Assembly (NCBI GenBank): GCA_037903475.1
Contig: JBAJFG010000348.1
Location: 885,501 to 949,500 of the forward strand
DNA from: Ancylostoma caninum
Taxonomy: Eukaryota; Nematoda; Chromadorea; Rhabditida; Ancylostomatidae
Length of the DNA: 64,000 bases
Direction of reading: 5' to 3'
In this document: in pieces, positions 48,318 through 59,600 of the stretch
Layout: each line of letters opens with the position of its first letter
Position numbering within the stretch: position 1 is the stretch's first letter
Notes under the pieces: model-generated
The model's database searches: none
Seen by the model: the letters and a program-made list of their open reading frames with translations, nothing else
Told to the model about the DNA's origin: nothing
Made by a program: the position numbers and the translations under genes

Positions 48318-48806
48318 GATACAATACCCGCACTAAGTTTGTTAAAAATGAACATTCAGAACGCGGGTTTGCGTTCTTTTCGTTCCAGGGCTATAACTCA
48401 TCGTAACAAAGCGATTCACAGACCAAACCAAGGATCTAGAGCAGCATTGGAGTAGGCTGGCATATTTCATAAAACCAGCTCTTACTAGTTTCGCTTCTAA
48501 ACATTGAAATTCCAGAGTCATTTATAGTGCTCGGATCATGCTGAGCTTGGAAGTACGTCGTGAACAATGCGCGGCAAGGCGGTGACAGAATAGGAAACTA
48601 GCGAATTTCATTGTTCAAAATCAGAATTTGGAGCTGATTTCATGAAATATGCTACCCCACTTCATTGCTGTTCTTGACCTCTGGTTTGGTCTGTGGATCG
48701 CTTCGTTACGATGAGCTATGATCCTGGGACGAAAAGAACGCAAATCCGCGTTCTAAGTGTTCATTCTTTAAAAAATTTAGTTCTGGTACTGTATTGTTGA
48801 GAAGAA
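48318..48806. mobile_element. Foldback element with about 170 bp arms
   Basis: The left arm includes GAACGCGGGTTTGCGTTCTT, GCTATAACTCATCGTAACAA and AGCGATTCACAGACCAAACC. The right arm carries their inverted copies (GGTTTGGTCTGTGGATCGCT, CGTTACGATGAGCTATGATC, AAGAACGCAAATCCGCGTTC). The arms reach ACAATACC on the left and GGTACTGTATTGT on the right. The centre is about 150 bp and non-coding. Confidence 0.85.
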
Positions 48807-51468
48807 CTTTGTGAATCTGTCTCCGACAATCGACTGCGCCAGACGTGGATGAAGATCGGTGTAATCTAGGGTTTAATTTTATAGACGTACCTACAACTAC
48901 TCGGCCACCCAGATTACCTCCATAACCCGCAGGACATACGATTATGACTCAAACCAGTGTACTTCCACATAATGACTAATCACAGGACATCGAACAACGT
49001 CGCGTCGCTTCCGGTAGATGAGAAATACATATGCTAGTCAATTTACCGCCGAGGTATGTAACGTTGGTGGGGGGGGGAACGCATTCAACTAGCTTAACTC
49101 ATGTGGATTCTGGTTTATTACGTACAAGAAAACTTAGAGTACGAGGTGTACGTAGTTCCAGCAGCATTACACTACAGGTCCAAGAATAATATTGCAGAAA
49201 TGATGGAAGAAGGAGCAGAAGTGAATTTTTTACGAGATAAAATCCATTGTTGTTGCAAGCAGAACCATAAAACTCGTTACAATACAGATGTGGAGCTGCG
49301 TGGCTGAGCAGGAGAGGACTCCAATGGATTTTGACGTCTCTTTTTCCACCATTGTTTCTCGATCTGGGAAAAACTGGATAGGAAACAGATTCTGAAGAAT
49401 TTCCACTCTCAAATCATCTTTTTAAGAATCTTGGCAGTATGAGAGGTATTCGTCCATCCAATAAAAGAAGACCTCTCAAAAATTCATGGATCAGAACTTC
49501 GAATTCAGTAAATCACACAGTAGACTCGACGCTAGACGAATTTGTGAAATGAAAAAAAGAGACCTTATGGAGAAAAGCTGAGAAATTGGAGCAAATCATC
49601 TGACCACCACAATTTTGAGCAGAAAGCCAACCACAAACCAGTGATCTTCACCTTTTTTAGTAAATAATAGCAGCAAATGGTGCCACTCATTGTTGCGCTC
49701 AATGAGGGAGTGATGAGCGCAAAACGTGAGGTCCATGCTCGAGTGGAGGGGTGAAGTTCAAAATCATTAAGCTCTACATTCGCATCATAACGCCTCTTCT
49801 TGCGACCTCTTCCAATGCGATTCGATTGTGAACTGCACACACTATGGTTGCCAAAAAAGCTGTCAACAGTCCTATATTAACGTGAGATGTTCATCTATTC
49901 CACCGGGAAAACTGGTGTTCATAAAGAAAACTCATAGAAACTGGTCTGGTGGCAAAGTTCAAGTCAAAGAGCCTTCTTCGCAATTATACTGACCCATAAA
50001 ATGGGTAAATTAAGTCACAGTAGGTGGTCGAAGTTCCAGTTGTGATAGTGCTCCGTCTGTCTCTTGAGTGTCCGTGTTACTTATTTAATTATTTATTTAT
50101 TTATATGCACACTACGGTGCGCCAAGCGAAGCCAAAAAAAAGAATTAAGGAAGCAGAGAATGACTGCTTAATTCAAACAAGAAAGATGGATGATTCCTTA
50201 TGTGATTGATTTCTAAAGTGAGATATGTTATTGCTCGTGCGGCATATTATTGCACTCTTAAAAATAACAATTTTAAGATATAAACTATTTAATCAGTTCT
50301 GGTGCGACTGAAACCTATGCATGTAAAAAAACCTATGTATGTAAATGAGTCAAGTTTTCAGATGAAAATTGACCATCCATAACTGCAATTCAATGCTCTG
50401 TTGATACTTCTCCATTTCTTGGGGATGCTTCCAATATTTGTGACACCTTTTTGATACATGCAATGAATAAATAGATAAAATATCTACACCTCGCGGCCAT
50501 TCTTACCATAGAAGGATACTAGGGGTCCGACAACTCAGAACAAAATGTACACTGTCATATGCAGTTTGTGACGCTAATCTCAAATCTGTTTCCCTTTTTT
50601 GCTGCGTAACCTTCCGTGAAATGCTACGTGGCATAATATTTATTCATTTATTTATTTATTTATTTATTCATTTATTTATTTATTTATTTATTTATTTGCT
50701 TATTTATTTATTTATTTTCACCACAAAGTGCCAAGGGCACATTGCGACCCTTCAACGAAGGTAAAAAAAAAAACAGAACAGTGACAATTGTCTGATAGAT
50801 TTTTGGAAGCATCATTAGGGAGTGTAAGCTAATTTTTTTTTCATGGAGGCAGGCTATTTGAGGCTCTCTTACGTATCAAACCTATCGAATGTAATATCGA
50901 TGTGTCTAGAACGGTCAACTCTGAATCTCGAGTTTATATTCCGCTGAAGATATCGGCGAAAATTCTTCCAAACTTGTCATCTAGTCGAAATTGATTGGTG
51001 CCTCCAAAATGTTCCCAGATCCAGATAAGCTCTAGCAATCTCTTTCCATCCAGAAATCCAAATGTTGGCTGCCTTGGGTAAGGAGAAATCATGCCACCTG
51101 ACTCTTAACAGAGGGCTCCGCCATAAAAAAGAAGGAGATAGATTAGAGTCCAACATTATAAACTGCTTATGACAGTATGAATTTCGGTACGAATTGTCGA
51201 ACCCCCTTGTATCCGTCCCTAGTTAAAGCTCAGCTTGACAGTGAGAGAGCCATAGCGAAGAAGTATTGCCACCTCTGGTGTCCGAACCTTTTGTACCTAG
51301 CAAGTCAGACGTCAAATCACATTAGGACAAGTATTATGTACAACCAAACGTTTCCGGATCGTAGACCTAATGAATTAGAATCAGCATGATTCGATTGCAA
51401 TGATGAAGCTTTAAGCAGGTGAGATGGTCTATTCTCGACACCTTTCTTCGTAGTCCTGTACTCATGTA
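48807..51468. other. Spacer, no gene recognised
   Basis: AT-rich DNA with a G run near 49069 and a TTTA microsatellite (listed separately). A minus-strand frame at 49565-49840 has a protein-like stretch (YDANVELNDFELHPSTRAW) but no partner exons or family signature. Confidence 0.35.
50638..50717. repeat. (TTTA)n microsatellite
   Basis: About 18 TTTA/TTCA/TTGC units in a row with three interruptions. Simple sequence expected in this AT-rich background. Confidence 0.9.
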
Positions 51469-52730
51469 CTCAGGCACTTTCAGCGGACGATCCGCGTGCC
51501 AAACCTTTGGTGGCGGACGGGCCGCGGACCCAAAATGTGGGCGGAGCTTCGCAGCGGACCAGCCGCGGACCCATTCTGAACACGGACCATCCGCGCGCCT
51601 TAATTTTGGCGTGAACTATGAAACAACCGCGACGAAATATTACAGCATTTTATTCATTTGAATTCAAATTGCCGCGAACCCAGTGCTGACTGAACGTCGT
51701 ATCTATTCTACCTATTCTTCTACCTATTTTTCGTTTGTTTTGAGTGTCTTGGTGTGGGGTGAAGTCACACATGCTTTGGTTTTCAATCGTCTCCCGTTTT
51801 CGTATACACAGAGGAATGCTCTTGTTTTACATTTTTTCAAGATTTAGGATCACTTGAAATGCGTTACTGCCCCTCAGACCTCAGACCATTGTCGGAGAAG
51901 GCGAAGTGACAGAAGAAGTTGCGTCTGGCGCCGCTTCACAAGCTGAGCAGCCGAATCAAGCAATGGTACAGTGAGGCCGAGAAGTTCAGAAAGAGCACAT
52001 CGTCAATTGGTTACTTCTTTATAATTCTTAGCTTACCTGTCATTTTTACTAATTCATCTAGTGAACAGCTATAGATACCACATATTATACTTTTGAAGGG
52101 AACACGCACTACGGCTGCATCTATGGGTGACAGAGAAGAAGGCTTTGAAGTCCATAACCTTTTACAGTGAGTTCGTTTCTGTAGTTCCCAACGTCACTGT
52201 TATTAAGGAGTGTTTGGATTTTCAGAGATACGAATGATCTATACGACACCTAATAAAGCAGGCAGTGCAGGCGGCAAGAAGGGTGTGTATATGAATATCG
52301 ATATATAGAGGATATGTACAATACTCGTGACGCCACGGTCATTGATGCATTGTACACCTCCTTCTACTTATTCGTTCATTCTTGTCTGATATTATTTCAA
52401 GCTGTATAGACGTTGTCACGTAGTCATTTGAAGCTATATTTACTTTGTTTGTACTAAGATAATGGTAAAATAAATTAACCATTTATTATATGTGATGTTA
52501 ACGTTTTGTCCATTTGTGATATGAAGCGTTTAGACTGTTAAAGAAAAGGTAGAGGACGGAGCTATTCACCTGTTCTCAGAAAGGCGCGCGGCTGGTCCGT
52601 TGAAAGCACGCGGCTGGTCCGCTAGCAAGCAGCAGCGGACGGCCCGCGCACCCAAGTCCTGGCGAATTCTCAACCCTTACGCGGGCCGTCCTGTATTGGG
52701 TGCGAGCGCCGTCCGCTGAAAGTGCCTGAG
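51469..52730. mobile_element. TIR element A with GC-rich subterminal motif arrays
   Basis: A perfect 21 bp terminal inverted repeat beginning CTCAGGCACTTTCAGCGGAC bounds a 1262 bp element. Inside each end lie several copies of a GC-rich half-palindrome based on GCGGAC..CCGCG (left: 51483-51598; right: 52583-52717). The 900 bp between them is AT-rich and has no transposase-like frame. Such arrays usually bind a transposase supplied elsewhere. No target-site duplication is evident at the flanks. Confidence 0.85.
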
Positions 52731-52940
52731 CAGAGGGCGCCCGATCCGACTTTGTCCGCAACTACGACTTCACCATTTTTCGGCTAACCGATCTATTTTT
52801 TGCACTTTTTTGATATTCATATGGTGTGGTTCCTTCCATTCTTATGTTTCCCCACTGCCATCCGCTAAAATATTCTTCCAGACGCATTCTGAAGGCAAAG
52901 TCGTAATTGCAGACAATGTCAGATCAGGCGCCATCTGTGA

Positions 52941-53759
52941 CTCAGAGAATGGAACGGGCTGACCGCGGTACCAAAGGTGCTCCGCGGGCTGACCGCGGTA
53001 CCATGATATGCGGAACGGGCTGACCGCGCACAGAAAGCTGGCTGACCGCGGTCTTTACTCATAAGTTTGGCTGACCGCGGTCCTTCGTCGAAAATTTGGC
53101 TGACCGCGGTACTGTCCGCGGTCAGCCAAATTCGGCCCGTAGAACCCGCACAATGTACGATGCAACCTTTGTGAACATAGTGACGGTGATAAGTAGGATG
53201 TATATGAAGCGGCAATCCTTCTCTGGAAATGCCGAAGAAGTTAAGGAGTAACCTATTTTTTGCTGAAGAGTGGAACCCACCCCCGATTCGGTGGGGGGAT
53301 GGGTGCCACTCTCTAGATATTTTTGGAGTGAAGCTCTCATCAAGAGAGCTTAGTAATTAATATTATGCACTTTATAAACTGCTACAGTTATGCGCTTTGT
53401 AAACGGCTACAAAAGGAGAAAGTTTTAAGCACATAATCTGAAGAATACGAATAAATCCTGGTGATGTTGGCCTTTCTATTTCTCGAAATTGTTTGTACTG
53501 CGCAATTTGCAACAATAAATGGGGAGATTTTTTGGCGAATGTTGAATTTAATCGCAAAAATATCGTCCACACATCATCAGTAACTATTACTGCCGTTATG
53601 AGCACGCCACGACATCACTTCGACGGGCTGACCGCGGATCTTTCGCGGGCTGACCGCGCACCGATGTCTGGCCGACGCGCTTAATTATTTGGCTGACAGC
53701 GGAGTTGGCTACGGTCCGCCAAATATTGGTACCGCGGTCAGCCCGATCCATTGTCTGAG
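52941..53759. mobile_element. TIR element B with GGCTGACCGCGG motif arrays
   Basis: The ends match over about 34 bp with two mismatches: CTCAGA.AATGGA, then CGGGCTGACCGCGGTACCAA (52955-52974), inverted at 53726-53745. The left end holds six direct copies of GGCTGACCGCG (52957 to about 53110) followed by one inverted copy. The right end holds about four more, some degenerate, before the terminal inverted copy. The body is about 450 bp, AT-rich and non-coding. It lies 210 bp from element A and shares the terminal CTCAG, so the two are probably related. Confidence 0.85.
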
Positions 53760-54010
53760 GAGCTAATAGACCATACATACAGTGGGCGGCAATGGCGGTG
53801 GCCCATTCGCGCGTACGTGCGATCGGTGTTGTCGCCGTTGGAATGCTATTTATAGGGTCTTTTCTTCCCAATTTGCTCGAAAATCCTTAAAATCGAGTAG
53901 AACAGTTGCTAGAAATTGCATAACAGCAGCAGAATACATACATAGGTTACGGCGCGGTTTCGCGACGTCCTTCTCAAGACCGCAGATGGGCCAACGCCAT
54001 TGACGTCTAC

Positions 54011-54266
54011 TGTACAGTTCTGTAGATCAGGAAGGAAGGATCTCCGCGACGCTTAGAATCCTCCACGTCGTTCCACGTCGTCATGTCCAACAAGCAGATC
54101 ATGGGTCGACATGTTCGAGATGACTGAAGACAACGTTCGACAGTGATACGCAGTTATGCCTAACATGTCGACCCACGATCTGCTTGCTGGAGATAAGGAT
54201 CACATGAGATGTGGAGAATTCTAAGCGTCGCGGAGATCTTTCCCTCCTGATCTACAGGACTGTATG
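54011..54266. mobile_element. Foldback element with about 105 bp arms
   Basis: CTGTAGATCAGGAAGGAAGG, ATCTCCGCGACGCTTAGAAT and AAGCAGATCATGGGTCGACA on the left are mirrored by inverted copies on the right, ending TCCCTCCTGATCTACAG. The loop is about 45 bp. Non-coding, MITE-like. Confidence 0.85.
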
Positions 54267-54458
54267 TGAAAACTCCAAAGGACCGGACTCGCTCGCCTCG
54301 CCTCGCAGCTGTATTAGTTGTATTATATAATAGTTTTCCACTGATGTGATCGTTCTCATTCTCGAACGATCTAGTGTTTTGAAGCAGCGAGCGGGTTCCA
54401 ACCCTCTAGAGTCTCCTACACCTACTTTATCAACTAAGCTAGTACAGCAAATATTTGT

Positions 54459-55058
54459 GTGATGAGCAATGTTATTTACAGGTTTCTCAGCGGATCGACT
54501 GCAGGCTACAGCTTGTCCTTCACCGGAAACATCAATATCCAACGAATTAAAGAAAAAACTGATGAAGATGATGGTGAGTTTATGCTTAGCACAGCAGCCG
54601 TAGTTCCTCACCACATTAGAATTTGCTGCACTGTAGAAAGCTAACTAGTTCAATACTTTTGAACTACAGATCCTTGGTTGTTCGTCTCTTTTCCTCCCCC
54701 TCCCCCTTTCGTCACCACCTCCAGATTTTTTGAATCGCACGATTTCTTTTCCAAAAGAGATGAAAATTGATACTGTGCTCTTGAACCTGAGCTTGAGTAC
54801 TACTAAAAAAATGAGGACCACCTTGAATCAGGACTTTTTTAATTTAAATATACTGTACTCTTCTACTGGAAATTTGTTTGTTGTTCCGAAACTGCTTAAG
54901 TTCTTTGTAGAACTGATTCAGACAACATCAACAGCCATGGCCCTCCGTCTAATCCCTCCCGCATGGAAGAAATTATCCGACTTGAAGGTGAAATACGGGA
55001 TTTGGAACAGCTGTATCGAAGGAAGGTCAACGAGCTGTCACAGTTGATTGACGAATAA
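54459..55058 (+). CDS. Small two-exon gene of unknown function
   Basis: Exons 54459-54573 and 54922-55058 join in phase (donor GTGAGT, acceptor TTCAG), giving 83 residues if the ATG at 54459 is used. A TTACAG acceptor at 54481 could instead make this an internal exon of a longer gene. The first exon reads FLSGSTAGYSLSFTGNIN then RIKEKTDEDD. The second reads DNINSHGPPSNPSRMEE followed by a charged helix (RLEGEIRDLEQLYRRKVNEL) likely to form a coiled coil, ending QLIDE and TAA. A polyadenylation signal follows at 55124. The family is not recognised. A 105-codon frame crossing the last intron and exon in another phase is taken as a shadow. Confidence 0.5.
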
Positions 55059-55123
55059 TGCTCATAGACCGTTGTACCTAGCTGCAGTTAGTCAGCATTT
55101 GTCACTCAGTGATGTACAGTTGA

Positions 55124-55129
55124 AATAAA
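55124..55129 (+). other. Polyadenylation signal AATAAA
   Basis: Canonical AATAAA 66 bp after the stop codon of the small gene at 54459, followed by TTTTCGTTG. The spacing fits a nematode 3' end. Confidence 0.55.
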
Positions 55130-55621
55130 GTTTTCGTTGCTCATGAGGTTACATCAAGGACGAGTGTTTCAAATTTTCTACCAATATGTGTTCTTTTACT
55201 CCCCTTCTCTTGTCCCATCTTCTGGTCGCTAGAGGTATGGACTTCTATAGAATTACTACCTAATTATTGCAAGAATTCCTATTCACGTATGATTGCCCTC
55301 ACTGATGAGCATTCTGACGATTTCAGCTCCCACTGCGTTATGCTGATTCGTAGGGACAGAACTAGTGCTATCAGTAAATTAGCTCTACGAGAAAGCTGTA
55401 GGCTCATCCATTGTAGCCTATTTCAAAAAAAATCTTATTTGTGCACGAAGTTACATTTTATGGCAAGCTTCCAAGCTCTATCTCCCATGCACCTCATGCT
55501 TTAGGCCTTTTTTTCTTCAAGTTTCTCCCCAACTTCTATCTTTGACAGCATCAGTGAAATCACCAATTTTAGTGGATCCAAGAAAATGGTAGTGAATTTT
55601 GTATATAAACATGATCTGGGC

Positions 55622-55939
55622 CTAGCCTAGAATGAAGAAAATTGTGTGCCATGCTCTGAAGATTGACCGCATTACGATACAGCTACAGTGAGCGTCGAAC
55701 ACGAATGCACCTCCCGTGGCCCGGAGCGCCGCACCACACCTGAAATCCACAATGCTCAGCCGCGCCACGTAGGTGGTGAGATGCTCCAGTCTAGTGACGT
55801 CCCCTGCGTGCACACGGCAATTTCGGGTGTTCTGATCAGTTCCATCGTTTGATTTTCTGCTTTCATAAGATAATGAAATTAGAATGGCCACAGCTGCCGA
55901 TACCCAGAAAGCCGGAAGCTGGTGCCACCCATCGCCCAT
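55622..55939 (-). CDS. Unidentified minus-strand frame with a membrane-like segment
   Basis: Begins with ATG at 55939 (MGDGWHQLPAF) followed by a hydrophobic helix (WVSAAVAILISLSY). The later part, DVTRLEHLTTYVARLSIVDF, lies between an AG (before GGGACGTC) and a GT (GTGTGG), so the real gene may be spliced. Another minus-strand frame upstream (56183-55974) may belong to it. No family is recognised. Confidence 0.25.
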   Translation of the reverse strand: MGDGWHQLPAFWVSAAVAILISLSYESRKSNDGTDQNTRNCRVHAGDVTRLEHLTTYVARLSIVDFRCGAALRATGGAFVFDAHCSCIVMRSIFRAWHTIFFILG

Positions 55940-56316
55940 AATGACGGTTACTTTCGCAACTTAGACTGGCATCTTACTTGCACTCAAGTCTGACGATGCG
56001 CCAGTTTACGGAGACTAGGCTACTTCCAGGCTGGAATTCTGTGTCTCTCTCCGTGGGTGGACCCACGGACGTCCACAGGAACAAATAAGCGTTCATCCAT
56101 CGGAGCAGAGGCATTGTAGCGCCCGCTTTTTTGCTTTCGAATGTTTCGCCATCACCAAAGGGTACGAAGTTTTCATCGTTCAAAACTCCACAGAAGGGTT
56201 AGGTGTCAAATGCGAAAATTTAAGCAAAGGATGTTTCTGGAACGCTAATCACTGGTAGCCGCATTCTTGACGTGAAAGGTTGGAAGCCTACAGTTCCAAA
56301 GAAAAAAGAAAACTAA

Positions 56317-56649
56317 ATGTCAAGATTTAAAGCCCTTTTCGCAGTTTTTTTTTCACTGGTCAACATTTGTGAAGTTACGACAACAGCACGTGAACGCACG
56401 CCTAATTTGCGTAAGCCTTTGTTTTTCCACTGGATTTCAGCTTTTCTGTTACGAAGCATTCGGCTTGTTTATCATTCTAGAGAACGTCATCTTGTCAGCC
56501 CATTCCGTTCAACTACGCTAGCACTTCTATCAAGCAGTGTTTTAGATAATCTAATGCAACAGACCGAACGTTTATCTCGCAGTTGCCGTATCTTCAGCAA
56601 CCAAGGACGACGCTTTATCTATAGCAGTCGTGCGAGCACCATATATTGA
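56317..56649 (+). CDS. Possible 110-residue secreted protein
   Basis: An ATG-started frame with a signal-peptide-like beginning (MSRFKALFAVFFSLVNIC) and an Arg/Ser-rich remainder ending YSSRASTIY. It stops only 20 bp before the proposed start exon of the nuclear receptor on the same strand, so it could be a separate small gene, part of the receptor 5' region, or chance. Family not recognised. Confidence 0.3.
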   Translation: MSRFKALFAVFFSLVNICEVTTTARERTPNLRKPLFFHWISAFLLRSIRLVYHSRERHLVSPFRSTTLALLSSSVLDNLMQQTERLSRSCRIFSNQGRRFIYSSRASTIY

Positions 56650-56669
56650 TTGATTCTGGAGAAAAACCA

Positions 56670-59600
56670 ATGGCTGATGATCGTAAAGATGCTGATCTCG
56701 TCGCTTTTTTGCGGCAAAATCACGCGGTACGTGCGATTATATATCTTTTTCATATGTTGCATAGGTCTGTTTTGAATCATTACAGGTAAATAGTTTTTTT
56801 TAATTCTAGGAAAGTTTATTGCAGCGCATTTCATTAAGTTCTTCAATTGCGTGCTCGAAAAGAAATTGCTTAGTATACAAGTTTTGAAAAAATCTCAGAA
56901 TGTTTTCAGTCGTCTTTTGCCAAATTTGTGCACTCAATCCTCTCCCCATCTACTCGCTGTTCTTGCAAGATGAGGAGGCGTGAATTGAATCTTTCACAGT
57001 TCTTTTTTCTGACTACTCTTGCTCGGAGACACCACTTCTGAACACTCTTTACAATTATACGGCACGCTGCACCCTTATTTTGTGTGGAAAGGCGATATCT
57101 CTATTACAAATTTCAATGGGTCTTTCGAAGCTTTTCATTCTCACTTTCTCCCGTGATATTTTCTTCGTTGCATTAATTTTTTGAAGGTAATGACCAACGA
57201 GAAGAAGTAAAATGTAGTTGTTGTAGTGGAAAATCCACAGTACCAGTCCTATGCATCCGCTTAAAACTCAGCAATTCATCGAACCGGTAGTGGACATTGG
57301 TGGAAGGATCATCGACTGATACGCGGCCATTTTCAATCAATATCAAGTGCGCTTGATACCGCACAACCTCTCAGTTTGTTATTGCGCCATTATTCACTCC
57401 TTTCCGAATGTCCTGTAGGTCACTCTGTTGCTGGCTATCTTTCATTGACTTTTTTAAAGTCATTCCTCTATTTCCGCCATTATTTGGTGACTTTAATGTC
57501 TGCGAGTCTCCGAAAAGATTGTTTTGGAAGTCTTTCACACTAACAATCGGTATTAGAGAGCAGAGATAAATAGAACTAGCCACTTTGAAGGTGTGCGAAA
57601 TAGGCTATAAATTTTCATTTGCATTGAAGAATTTCGCACAAAATAAGATGATGTCATTGTGGTGAAAATGATCGGTTCTGTCACGTTTCACGGGTTCGCT
57701 CAGCAGATTTTTAAAATTACTTCAGTTATTAGCACCGCCTCTGAATACTTTGGGTCCCTATCTGAGGTCTTATAGCGAGGAACCGATTTAATCCAGTATC
57801 GTTCCCCTTTCAGCCGTTCTGCCGAGCTTCAGAATTACCGTACCATTGTAGTACAATGGTAAGAATTAGTATTTTAGCGAGAGTTGAGCTGTCCAATGCG
57901 GAAATGCGGAGAAGATCCAGAGAAACGAGAAGCAGCGGAAACAAGATCTTCAAGACGATGTCGAGAAGGTCCCATTATTGGGCCTTGCGTCGTAAGTCTC
58001 ATTTATTATTCAAATTACACTCCTTTTTTGAGTTATGTGTCTGCTAGGTGTGCGAGGACCCAAGGGGCAGCATTCATTTCGGCGTGGTTTCTTGTGCTGC
58101 TTGTTCGGCGTTCTTCCGTCGCACGATCGCGGAAAATCGCAAATATTCGTGTCGTCGCAGCTTCGATGGTCACTTCAACTGTCCCATTGACCAAAGTGAG
58201 ATACTCACTTTTGATTTTGTTCGCTTCCAATCCTATTTTTAATTGCAGAGCACCGATGTTATTGCCGAGCATGTCGTCTCCAGAAGTGCTTGTTAATGGG
58301 AATGGATCCAGGAAGTTAGTTTTAGCATTTCTAACCCTTTAGAAATCATTTATTGATCCCATGCTATCATTTATTAGAAGACTAACATTTAGGTGTACAA
58401 TTACATCGAGATACGTACGGCTCCAAAATCAAGCGTGCATTAGAGCAGAGCTCTTCTTGCCATCAACCCAATACCTATTTAAATCTCGCGCCTTCTCCCA
58501 AGTTTTCCTCATCATTAAAGTCAGTGGTTCACATGGTATAGTAACCGTTGCTTGGTTTACTGCTTAATTTAAACAAAAAAAACTGCTGTTCCAGGGAGAA
58601 TGTGAGCGGAGCAAACTCGAAGCATATTCCTTCACCATCCTCGTTAGTCCATTTTTTCCCCTAGTTCTTTTCTATTCACAGACAACGCTTTCAGTGCTAC
58701 CCTTGCTGAGCAGTTGCTCCACTTCTCCCGCACTACAGTGATTGCGAAGAAATCTGTTGGCGATTACTCGACAGACCGTGATAGAATAGCTGATGATTTC
58801 GAAGTACGTTTCAGATTTTTTTTCATACTTTCATAGTAAAAGGTATTTACGCAAATCTTCAATGAATATTTTCTTTGGCGTCACTGTTTTTTCATTATTG
58901 GGATCTTTATTTTACTTGCACGCTTTTTTACTTTTTTTTATTCTGATTGCTGCGTTGCAGACACCATCACCATCGATGGTGCCGAAACAGTTCCCCATTT
59001 CCGTCACCCCACCAGGTTCGATCGTTTTCCGGCTTCATGCTTTTAGTAATATTTGTTACCAATTTTTTCTTGATGTTGAACGCAAACAATTCATTCTGTG
59101 GTGACGCATGCTGCTGGTATCATTGGGTTCCCTTCTTACAGTTTCCTGCCCATCAAGCGAAATTGGAGGCACGCAATCAAGGAATATGATCGAGGGAATG
59201 GTGGATTCCTATCGACAGATGTTGGAACGCAGGCGTCTTGTTTATTGTCCCAGCTCCATACGTGATATTCTTAGTGGAACAATGCCTGTTGGTTTTTCCT
59301 GAATTTATGTTTTGATCTCACCCGCCCTGCTTGAGAATCAGTTACATTGCCTTGGTAGCCTTACCTATTCATTATTATTATTATTATCATATATTTTATT
59401 CAGACAAGCAGACCGGCATGTTATTACGGTGAAAGGGTGAGACGTGACCGTTTGCGGGTTGATATTGCACTTCTTGTGGAGTTTCTCAACAACACTCCGC
59501 CATTCCCAACGTTGGAGGTGGATGACAAGGTATTTTAAAGTTATATTTAAGCATTGGTTCTTGCTTAATGTTTTGTTTATGCGCTGCCATTGCTGTTTAT

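Noticed and set aside
54730..55047. 105-codon + strand frame beginning MNRTISFPKEM
   Set aside because: It overlaps the better-supported last exon of the small gene in another frame, spans its T-rich intron and has no matched splice sites.
58597..58644. Possible 48 bp exon in the nuclear receptor
   Set aside because: In the frame demanded by both neighbours it contains TGA. Joining 58314 directly to 58682 is in phase without it.
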